A DNA stretch of 11,031 bases, from assembly GCA_910587905.1 (NCBI GenBank), contig CAJUOF010000262.1:1-11031 (forward strand), in the 5' to 3' direction. The translations under genes were made by a program, and so were the position numbers. Of the stretch, positions 1 through 5,796 are shown one piece after another (positions within the stretch are counted from its first letter, which is position 1; every line of letters begins with the position of its first letter). Below the pieces are notes generated by a model, which saw only the letters and a list, made by a program, of their open reading frames with translations, had not been told where the DNA came from and did not search any database. This DNA comes from an uncultured Lachnospiraceae bacterium (GTDB lineage: Bacteria; Bacillota_A; Clostridia; Lachnospirales; Lachnospiraceae).

Positions 1-12
1 CTCTTCCGATCT
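1..12. other. Residual Illumina adapter at contig start
   Basis: The first 12 bases, CTCTTCCGATCT, are identical to the 3' end of the common Illumina TruSeq adapter/primer. The polA reading frame happens to stay open through them (L-F-R-S), but typical PolA sequence only starts at base 13 with G-L-S-V-V-L before the conserved SGDRD motif. I take these bases as untrimmed adapter at the end of an assembled contig, not genomic DNA. Confidence 0.9.
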
Positions 13-2286
13 GGGCTCTCGGTGGTCCTTGTCTCCGGGGACCGGGATCTCTTACAGCTTGCCGGCGAACGGACGAAGGTGCGGATTCCCAGGACAAAGG
101 GCGGAACCACCACGGTGGAGGATTATCTGGACCGGGACGTGGTGGAGAGGCTTGGGGTGACGCCAAAGGAGTTTATCGATGTGAAAGCGCTGATGGGGGA
201 CTCCTCGGATAACATTCCCGGCGTGGCGGGCATCGGGGAGAAGACGGCCTATGCGCTGATTCGGGAGTATCACAGCCTGGAGGCGGTCTATGAACATCTG
301 GAGGCCATTAAGCCGGAGCGGGCGAGGAAGGCCCTGGCGGCGGAGGGGGGAAGGGAGCAGGCTGAGCTCTCGAAGGTTCTGGCCACCATCGACCGGGACT
401 GCCCGGTGGAGTTTTCCCTGGAAGCGGCGAGGGTGGGAGAGCTGTTTACGCCGGCAGCCTATGAAATCATGAAGCGTCTGGAGCTTAAGAGCCTGCTTAA
501 GCGATTTGAGGCGGGAACCCAGACGAAGCATGCGGTGGAAGGGCAGTTTCTTCTGGTGGATGATTTTTCCGGCGCCGAGCGGGTGTTTGCGGAGGCGGAG
601 AAAGAAGAGCGCATCGGAATGCAGATGATTGTGGAGAAGGGGGAGGTCTTTGGACTTTCGCTGGCCTATGGGGAGGAGGACATTTATTTTATCGAGGCGG
701 CGGGCCTTTTGACGGGAGCGTACCTGGCGGGGAAGGTGGCCGGACTTTGCAGTAGGAAGAAAGAAGTCTGGGTGCTGGATTTGAAGGAGATGCTTCCTTT
801 TCTGGAGCTTCCGGAGACGGAGGGACTTTATGATGCGGGAGTGGCCGCCTATCTGTTAAATCCACTGAAAAGCAATTATACCTACGACGGGCTGGCCGGG
901 GAATATCTGGAGATGACGGTGCCCTCCCGGAGCGACCTTCTTGGGAAGAGCTCCTATGGGACCGCCCTGTCGGAGAATCCGGAGGCGGCTCTCACCTGTT
1001 TTTGCTATATGGCCTATACGGTATTTGCCGCCGGTCCGATCCTTGGGGGGAAGCTGGACGAGACGGGGATGAGGGAGCTTTATCTGAATATCGAGGTGCC
1101 CCTGATTTACAGTCTGTATCATATGGAGCGGGAGGGGATCCGGGTGGAGCGGGAGGCACTCTCTGTTTACGGAGATACCCTGAAGGTGCAGATCGACCGG
1201 CTGGAGCAGGAGATCTACGGGCTGTGCGGGGAGGAATTCAACATCAATTCGCCGAAACAGCTTGGGGTGATTTTGTTTGAGAAGCTTAAGCTTCCCTACG
1301 GAAAGAAGACGAAGACCGGGTATTCCACGTCGGCGGATGTCCTGGATAAGCTGGCGCCGGAGCACCCGTTCGTGGCGAAAATATTGGAATACCGGCAGCT
1401 TGCCAAGTTAAAGTCCACCTATGCGGACGGGCTTGCGGCCTTTATCTCCCCCGACGGGCGGATCCACGGGAAGTTCAACCAGACCATCACGGCGACGGGG
1501 CGGATCAGCAGTGCGGAACCGAATCTTCAGAACATTCCGGTCCGCATGGCCCTGGGTCGGGAAATCCGGAAGGTGTTCGTGCCGAAGGAGGGCTTTGTGT
1601 TCGTGGATGCGGATTATTCCCAGATCGAGCTTCGGGTTCTGGCCCACATGTCGGGGGACGAGCGGCTGATCGAGGCTTACCACCAGGCTCAGGACATCCA
1701 CCGGATCACGGCCTCACAGGTGTTCCACACGCCTTTTGAGGAAGTCACGGACTTACAGAGACGAAACGCCAAGGCGGTGAATTTCGGGATTGTCTACGGC
1801 ATCAGCGCCTTCGGCCTCAGCGAGGGCTTAAGCATCAGCCGGAAGGAGGCCCTGGATTACATCGGTCAGTATTTTGAGACGTATCCCGGAGTCAAGGCGT
1901 TTTTGGACGGGCTGGTGGCCCAGGCGAAGGAGCAGGGATACGTGTCCACCCTCTACGGGCGCAGGCGTCCGGTGCCGGAGCTTTCTTCGTCGAATTTTAT
2001 GCAGAGGAATTTCGGGGAGCGGGTGGCCATGAACAGCCCCATCCAGGGGACGGCGGCCGACATCATGAAGATCGCCATGGTGGGGGTTGACCGGCGTCTG
2101 AAAAAGGAAGGGCTTAGTTCCAGGCTGATCCTGCAGATCCACGACGAGCTTTTGGTGGAGACGGCCCTCTCCGAGATCGAGCAGGTGAAAGCCATCCTTC
2201 TCGAGGAGATGGACGGGGCGGCGAAGCTTTCGGTGCCCTTGGAGATCGATATGAACGTGGGGAAGAGCTGGTTTGAGACCAAGTGA
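13..2286 (+). CDS. polA: DNA polymerase I, 5'-truncated by contig start
   Basis: DNA polymerase I fills gaps during excision repair and Okazaki-fragment maturation. About 758 residues are present; the start codon and roughly the first 100 residues are missing because the contig begins inside the gene. The 5' nuclease (FEN) domain is represented by SGDRDLLQL and the helix-hairpin-helix stretch DNIPGVAGIGEKTA (bases 208-249). The middle region corresponds to the 3'-5' proofreading domain but looks degenerate: the first DxE motif is absent (GMQMI at bases 616-630 takes its place) and no third-motif YxxxD is seen, so proofreading is probably lost, as in several Bacillus-type enzymes. The polymerase domain is complete: motif A VDADYSQIELR (from 1603), O-helix motif B RRNAKAVNFGIVYG (1759-1800) and motif C QIHDELLVE (from 2134). 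coaE follows after 66 bases, probably in the same transcript. The identification is secure. Confidence 0.97.
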   Translation, partial: GLSVVLVSGDRDLLQLAGERTKVRIPRTKGGTTTVEDYLDRDVVERLGVTPKEFIDVKALMGDSSDNIPGVAGIGEKTAYALIREYHSLEAVYEHLEAIKPERARKALAAEGGREQAELSKVLATIDRDCPVEFSLEAARVGELFTPAAYEIMKRLELKSLLKRFEAGTQTKHAVEGQFLLVDDFSGAERVFAEAEKEERIGMQMIVEKGEVFGLSLAYGEEDIYFIEAAGLLTGAYLAGKVAGLCSRKKEVWVLDLKEMLPFLELPETEGLYDAGVAAYLLNPLKSNYTYDGLAGEYLEMTVPSRSDLLGKSSYGTALSENPEAALTCFCYMAYTVFAAGPILGGKLDETGMRELYLNIEVPLIYSLYHMEREGIRVEREALSVYGDTLKVQIDRLEQEIYGLCGEEFNINSPKQLGVILFEKLKLPYGKKTKTGYSTSADVLDKLAPEHPFVAKILEYRQLAKLKSTYADGLAAFISPDGRIHGKFNQTITATGRISSAEPNLQNIPVRMALGREIRKVFVPKEGFVFVDADYSQIELRVLAHMSGDERLIEAYHQAQDIHRITASQVFHTPFEEVTDLQRRNAKAVNFGIVYGISAFGLSEGLSISRKEALDYIGQYFETYPGVKAFLDGLVAQAKEQGYVSTLYGRRRPVPELSSSNFMQRNFGERVAMNSPIQGTAADIMKIAMVGVDRRLKKEGLSSRLILQIHDELLVETALSEIEQVKAILLEEMDGAAKLSVPLEIDMNVGKSWFETK

Positions 2287-2352
2287 CGGACGGCGTCCGG
2301 CAGAGCGCTTCCGGTGCGCGGATAGAGGAGCTGGCTTTCAGGGGAGTATACA

Positions 2353-2979
2353 ATGAGAGTGATCGGAGTCACAGGCGGGGTCGGCGCTGGAAAAAGCATG
2401 ATTCTCGAAATTTTGAAAAAGGATTATGGAGCCAGACTTCTTCCCGCCGACGAGATTGGCAGGGAGCTTATGGAGCCGGAGGGCGCCTGCTTTGCTCCGG
2501 TGACAGGGGCCTTTGGAAAGGCCGTCGTCGGGGCGGACGGACGCATGAATCGGGGAAAACTTGCCGAGATGGTATTCGGAGACAAAGAGGCTTTAGGGCG
2601 TCTAAATGGGATCATTCATCCGGCAGTGCGGCGGGAAATCGAGTGCAGGCTGCATAAATGGACAGAGGAAGAAGAAAAAGGCGCAGATGAAAAAGAACAT
2701 CTTGCTATCATTGAATCGGCGATCCTTTTGGAAGCAGGCTATGAGGATATTTGCGGGGAAATTTGGTATGTATATGCCTCTGAAAAGACAAGAATCCGCC
2801 GTCTGATGGAAAGTCGGGGCTATACGAGGGAACGATGTTTTCATGTGATGGAAAATCAGATGGGAGATGCCTGGTTCAGAAATCGGGCTTCTGCCGTTAT
2901 TGATAATGACGGCGATATAGAATCGGTGAGGGAACAGATTGACGTATTGATAAAAAAATCAAGATTTGAATATATTTGA
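2353..2979 (+). CDS. coaE: Dephospho-CoA kinase, mosaic 3' half
   Basis: CoaE phosphorylates the 3'-hydroxyl of the ribose in dephospho-CoA, the last step of coenzyme A synthesis, in the cytosol. The 208-residue product has the usual family length. It shows the P-loop GVTGGVGAGKS (residues 5-15), the substrate-site LPADEIGREL (30-39), LNGIIHPAVR (84-93), the IIESAILLEAGY strand-loop (119-130), an arginine-rich lid segment RIRRLMESRGY and the late RNRASAVIDNDG motif (177-187). The start is set by AGGGGAG six bases upstream of the ATG. Base composition changes inside the gene: hand counts give 107 G+C in 180 bases for 2461-2640 and 135 in 300 for 2641-2940. The last residues (DVLIKKSRFEYI) differ from those encoded by a second coaE-like tail at 3825-3895. 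I infer that the 3' half was replaced by recombination; the enzyme still looks complete. Confidence 0.95.
   Translation: MRVIGVTGGVGAGKSMILEILKKDYGARLLPADEIGRELMEPEGACFAPVTGAFGKAVVGADGRMNRGKLAEMVFGDKEALGRLNGIIHPAVRREIECRLHKWTEEEEKGADEKEHLAIIESAILLEAGYEDICGEIWYVYASEKTRIRRLMESRGYTRERCFHVMENQMGDAWFRNRASAVIDNDGDIESVREQIDVLIKKSRFEYI
2899..2943 (+). repeat. Imperfect direct repeat, left copy (in coaE)
   Basis: This stretch of the coaE 3' end aligns with 3825-3868: 37 identical bases, seven differences that are all transitions, and one single-base gap. It includes an exact 16-base match (2926-2941 to 3851-3866). The two copies bracket the toxin-antitoxin module. The divergence is too great for a fresh target-site duplication and suits two alleles of the same gene end. 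Confidence 0.85.
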
Positions 2980-3018
2980 GGAGATGATTTTCAAAAGAAA
3001 AACATGGTTCAAAACACA

Positions 3019-3047
3019 TTGACTTTTTGCTATGAATCAAATATACT
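3019..3047 (+). promoter_or_regulatory. Promoter of the toxin-antitoxin module
   Basis: A near-consensus sigma-A type promoter: TTGACT at 3019-3024, a 17-base spacer, and TATACT at 3042-3047. It lies in the AT-rich gap after the coaE stop and about 57 bases before the antitoxin start, so the module can be transcribed independently of the polA-coaE block. Confidence 0.75.
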
Positions 3048-3063
3048 ATGCATACAAAATAGT

Positions 3064-3074
3064 TTATATTATAA
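3064..3074. promoter_or_regulatory. Candidate antitoxin operator palindrome
   Basis: TTATA-T-TATAA is a perfect 5+5 palindrome around one central base, 17 bases downstream of the -10 box and upstream of the antitoxin ribosome binding site. Ribbon-helix-helix antitoxins of the RelB/DinJ type commonly repress their own promoter at such short palindromes. The region is very AT-rich, so a chance palindrome is possible. Confidence 0.35.
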
Positions 3075-3103
3075 TTGGAATGTAGTTATAAAGGGGGATT
3101 AAT

Positions 3104-3406
3104 ATGGCAGAACAGGTTTTGAATCAATTTCGATCAGATAAAACATTAAGAGAAGACTGTGTTGCAATTTACGAAGCGATGGGCATGGACTTGAACACGG
3201 CGTTTCGTATGTTTATGGAGCGTACCCGCATGGTAAGGGGACTTCCATTTCCAGCGGTACTCCCTGAAACAAGAATGACCAGAGAAGAAGCAAAAGGTGT
3301 AATTGATGGTATGCGGGCGGAAGCGGCAGTTCTTCCTGAAATGACGCTGGATGAAATCAATGCGGAAATCAATGCAGCAAGAGCGGAAAGGAAAGCAGGA
3401 AGATGA
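3104..3406 (+). CDS. RelB/DinJ-family type II antitoxin
   Basis: A 100-residue protein resembling RelB/DinJ antitoxins, which bind DNA through an N-terminal ribbon-helix-helix fold and neutralise a toxin with the C-terminal part. The family pattern is visible as a short beta segment (residues 5-10), a charged helix, the GMDLNTAFRMFMERT second helix and the characteristic R-G-L-P-F turn near residues 45-49. The C-terminal half (residues 57-100) is rich in Glu, Ala and Arg, as expected for a flexible toxin-binding tail. A strong AGGGGG ribosome binding site sits six bases before the ATG. Its stop overlaps the start of the downstream PIN toxin gene (ATGA), a standard coupled arrangement. The antitoxin reads through intact although its partner toxin gene is broken. 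Codon use is AT-richer than in polA, consistent with acquisition. Confidence 0.85.
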   Translation: MAEQVLNQFRSDKTLREDCVAIYEAMGMDLNTAFRMFMERTRMVRGLPFPAVLPETRMTREEAKGVIDGMRAEAAVLPEMTLDEINAEINAARAERKAGR

Positions 3407-3824
3407 GGTATTATGCGGTATTTGATACAAATGTATTGATATCTTCTTTATTAACGAAACAAACAAATACTGCTACTGCCAGGGTGGTAGATGCTATATC
3501 TTCAGGTGATATTATTCCGCTTTATAATCAGGAGATTTTAAGTGAGTATAATGAAGTTCTTCATAGGGAAAAATTTTCATTTAGCGAATAACGGATCCAA
3601 AAAATTTTACTGATGATCCGTCAATTTGGTTTAGCGGTCAATCCAAGTCTTACAGGAGAAATTCTCGTGGATATGGATGACCTTGTTTTTATGAAATTGT
3701 GACGGAAAAGAGAAATGACAACGCATACTTGATTACAGGGAATATCCGCCATTTCCCAAAACGAGATTTTATTGTCACACCATCGGAAATGATAGAAATT
3801 ATCTATAAAGACTCTGTTTTATAA
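3403..3824 (+). pseudogene. PIN-family toxin, broken by nonsense and frameshift
   Basis: PIN-domain toxins are Mg-dependent ribonucleases. The frame opens with AVFDTNVLISSLL (catalytic Asp8) and continues to EILSEYNEVLHREKFSFSE, then stops at a TAA (3589-3591) after 62 codons. Reading through the TAA gives RIQKILLMIRQFGLAVNP and an acidic DMDDLVF segment. At the T-run 3686-3690 the frame then breaks; adding one T restores YEIVTEKRNDNAYLITGNIRHFP, the typical conserved C-terminal half, to a stop at 3822-3824. The repaired protein would be 140 residues, normal for the family of putative PIN-type toxins, with acidic residues at 8, 44, 92/93 and 106. The gene starts inside the antitoxin stop. The surviving 62-residue product lacks the later catalytic acids and should be inactive. 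The T-run lesion could be a sequencing error; the in-frame TAA is less easily explained that way. Confidence 0.85.
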
Positions 3825-3895
3825 ATTGATAAGACGGTAATATAAGGTCAGTGAGGGAACAGATTGGCGCACTTATTTTTTGTGATTCAAGGTGA
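3825..3895 (+). pseudogene. Remnant of an older coaE 3' end
   Basis: In the coaE-like frame from 3833, this stretch encodes DGNIRSVREQIGALIFCDSR and a TGA at 3893-3895. The live coaE reads DGDIESVREQIDVLI at the same place. Homology starts directly after the PIN stop (ATTGATAA, 3825-3832) and lacks one T compared with coaE 2899-2912. The remnant's TGA lies within the AAGGTGAT ribosome binding site of the next gene, exactly as expected if coaE and the SUFU-domain gene were once tightly coupled. I infer that this is the ancestral coaE tail, displaced by the toxin-antitoxin insertion. Confidence 0.75.
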
Positions 3896-3901
3896 TAAAA
3901 T

Positions 3902-4573
3902 ATGGGATTTCTCCGACGACAGAAAAGAGAGAAGAATATAGAAAATGAGAGAGAGAAAGAACCGCTCTCCCTTGGCTGGGATGCGATCGACAGGGCGTGT
4001 GCGGGGGTTTTTCCGGACCAGAAGGAACCTAAGCATCACTTTGCTTCGCTGATTAAGTGGAGGCTTGGAGGGGACGGTCCTCTGGACGGAGTCAGTGTCT
4101 ATGACGGGGGAACATACTGGCACTTTGTGACGTATGGACTAACGGAGCTCTATGAAAAGGAATGCGAGGATCCAAACTTTAGCGGCTATGGGATGGAATT
4201 TACCTTTAAACTAAAAAAGGATGCTTATGAGGACGAAGAGGCGGAGCTTAAGGGGATCTGCGGGATTTTACAATCCATTGCGAAGCTCACCTTCACGAAG
4301 GGAGAACTGTTTCTGCCCTATGAGTATCTCTACAGCGGGCAGAAGGACGGGATCGACGTGAATCAGAAATCCAACATTACCGGTTTTATCACCGTCCCGG
4401 ACCGGGAATTCGGCGTCATGGAGACACCAAACGGAAGGGTAGAGTTTGTGGAGTTCATCGGGGTGACGGACCGGGAGCTTCTGGCAGTCCGAAAGGGTGA
4501 GATCGATGTGAAGGGGCTCTATGAAGAACTTGGCAGCGATGTGACGGATTACCACAGGGAGTCCGTGAGGTGA
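3902..4573 (+). CDS. Suppressor of fused (SUFU) domain protein
   Basis: A 223-residue soluble protein resembling bacterial SUFU-domain proteins (Pfam Suppressor of fused). After a short charged N-terminus rich in Arg, Lys and Glu (residues 5-20), the family core is visible: HHFASLIKWRLGGDGPLDGVSVY (about 45-67), WHFVTYGLTELYEKE (73-87), SGYGMEFTFKLK (94-105), an LPYEYLYSGQ segment (138-147), TGFITVPDREFG (160-171) and VEFVEFIGVTDRELLAVR (180-197). In animals SUFU binds Gli transcription factors; the bacterial role is unknown, though the fold occurs in polymorphic-toxin immunity proteins and as stand-alone housekeeping-locus genes. No signal peptide or membrane segment is seen. The start is supported by AAGGTGAT five bases upstream, which contains the stop of the coaE remnant, so this gene was probably translationally coupled to coaE before the insertion. 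The hydrolase gene follows after 53 bases. Confidence 0.85.
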   Translation: MGFLRRQKREKNIENEREKEPLSLGWDAIDRACAGVFPDQKEPKHHFASLIKWRLGGDGPLDGVSVYDGGTYWHFVTYGLTELYEKECEDPNFSGYGMEFTFKLKKDAYEDEEAELKGICGILQSIAKLTFTKGELFLPYEYLYSGQKDGIDVNQKSNITGFITVPDREFGVMETPNGRVEFVEFIGVTDRELLAVRKGEIDVKGLYEELGSDVTDYHRESVR

Positions 4574-4626
4574 CATACGAAACCGCACAGGCGGAAAGAT
4601 TCGGCAGAAAGACGAGGAAAAAGGAC

Positions 4627-5424
4627 ATGCGGCTTGTGAGCATTGCCAGCGGAAGCAGCGGAAACTGCATTTACATAGGTACGGACACGACCCACATCCT
4701 GGTCGATGCGGGGATCTCGACCAAACGGATTGAGGCGGGACTTGCGGGCCTTGGGGTCAAGGGAAGCGAGCTTTCTGGGATTCTGGTGACCCACGAGCAT
4801 TCCGACCATATCGGGGGGCTCCGGGTGTTTTCCAAGAAGCACGAGATCCCCATTTATACGACAAGGGAGACTTATGCCGGGATTCTTTCGTCAAGAAGCG
4901 TCGGAGAACTTCCGGAAGGGCTTCACCGGGAAGTGGTTCCCGACGAGGCATTTCACATTGGGGACATGAGGGTGATGCCCTTTTCCATCTGCCACGATGC
5001 GGCCAATCCCTGCGCTTTCCGGGTGGATGCGGGCGGTTCTTCGGTGGCGGTGGTCACGGACCTTGGGAATTACAGCCAGTATACCATCAACCATCTCCTG
5101 GGGCTGGATGCAGTTCTTCTGGAGGCGAACCATGACATCCGCATGCTGGAGACGGGACCTTATCCTTATTACCTCAAGCGGAGGATCATGGGGAACAGCG
5201 GACACTTGTCCAACGACTCCGCCGGAAGGCTTTTGGGGGAGATTCTCCACGACGGATTTCAAAAGGCGCTCCTGGGGCATCTGTCGAAGGAAAACAATTT
5301 TGCAGATTTGGCCTATGAGACGGTGCGCCTGGAGATCACCGAGGGGGAGAATGCCTATGAGGGAAAAGATTTCGACATTGCCGTGGCGGACAGAAGCCAG
5401 ATGTCGGAGACCATCTATATTTGA
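4627..5424 (+). CDS. MBL-fold metallo-hydrolase, YycJ/WalJ-like
   Basis: A 265-residue cytosolic metallo-beta-lactamase-fold protein of the YycJ/WalJ group (COG1235-like), proposed to be a nucleic-acid-processing enzyme linked to DNA repair or cell-wall signalling in Firmicutes. The N-terminus LVSIASGSSGNCIYIG is typical of the group. The metal site HxHxDH is THEHSDHIGG, with His56, His58, Asp60 and His61; further likely ligands are Asp in AVVTDLG and His in GNSGHLSND, plus LLEANHD. The frame is open from an ATG at 4570, but the ATG at 4627 is preferred: it begins the conserved N-terminus and is preceded by GAGGAAAAAGG. Here it sits behind polA-coaE-SUFU rather than in a walRK operon, so an exact function should not be transferred from Bacillus. 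Confidence 0.9.
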   Translation: MRLVSIASGSSGNCIYIGTDTTHILVDAGISTKRIEAGLAGLGVKGSELSGILVTHEHSDHIGGLRVFSKKHEIPIYTTRETYAGILSSRSVGELPEGLHREVVPDEAFHIGDMRVMPFSICHDAANPCAFRVDAGGSSVAVVTDLGNYSQYTINHLLGLDAVLLEANHDIRMLETGPYPYYLKRRIMGNSGHLSNDSAGRLLGEILHDGFQKALLGHLSKENNFADLAYETVRLEITEGENAYEGKDFDIAVADRSQMSETIYI

Positions 5425-5451
5425 GCGTCATTTTGAGAGCAGGAGCTTCTT

Positions 5452-5465
5452 TCCGGGAGACCGGA
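5452..5465 (+). other. Small hairpin with GAGA tetraloop
   Basis: TCCGG and CCGGA pair around a GAGA (GNRA-type) loop, 28 bases after the hydrolase stop, followed by TTTGTG rather than a real T-run. It might be a weak terminator or an RNA-stabilising stem; the stem is short and chance is possible. Confidence 0.3.
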
Positions 5466-5512
5466 TTTGTGATAGAGAGCAGTGATTATACATAGAAATG
5501 AGGAGAGCAATT

Positions 5513-5785
5513 ATGAAAAAGACAATCATCACCGTGGTAGGAAAGGATACGGTAGGAATCATTGCGAAGGTGTGCACCTACCTGGCCAACAATCGCATTA
5601 ACATCGAGGATATTTCCCAGACCATTCTTCAGGGATATTTCAATATGATGATGATCGTGGATGCCAATGAGTCGGCAAAACCCTTCGGAGACATGGTGGA
5701 GGAGTTGGATCAGATCGGTGAGGAGATCGGCGTGAAGATCCGCTGCCAGCATGAAGACATTTTCAACAAAATGCACAGAATTTAA
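5513..5785 (+). CDS. ACT domain protein (UPF0237)
   Basis: A 90-residue single ACT-domain protein. ACT domains are small ligand-binding, usually amino-acid-sensing, regulatory folds. The sequence begins TIITVVGKDTVGIIAKVCTYLA (residues 3-24), the typical first strand and helix including the glycine-rich turn, followed by NINIEDISQTI-like text and the strand FNMMMIVD. An in-frame ATG exists at 5498, but AGGAG at 5501-5505 lies seven bases before the ATG at 5513 and would fall inside the longer version, so 5513 is the start. The UPF0210 gene begins 11 bases after the stop. This two-gene pairing recurs widely in Firmicutes, suggesting that the ACT protein senses a ligand for, or forms a complex with, its neighbour; that is inference. 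Confidence 0.93.
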   Translation: MKKTIITVVGKDTVGIIAKVCTYLANNRINIEDISQTILQGYFNMMMIVDANESAKPFGDMVEELDQIGEEIGVKIRCQHEDIFNKMHRI

Positions 5786-5796
5786 GAGGGATGGCC

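Noticed and set aside
856..1365. Antisense 169-codon frame within polA
   Set aside because: It lies fully inside the conserved polymerase coding sequence and shows no start signal or family motif.
3064..3096. CRISPR-like or tandem repeats in the antitoxin leader
   Set aside because: The TAGTTTATA and TAGTTATAA similarities are short and lie in very AT-rich sequence; there is no regular spacing or further copy.
2899..3868. Target-site duplication of a transposon around the toxin-antitoxin module
   Set aside because: The repeats are about 45 bases with seven substitutions and a gap, and there is no transposase or terminal inverted repeat, so allelic recombination fits better.
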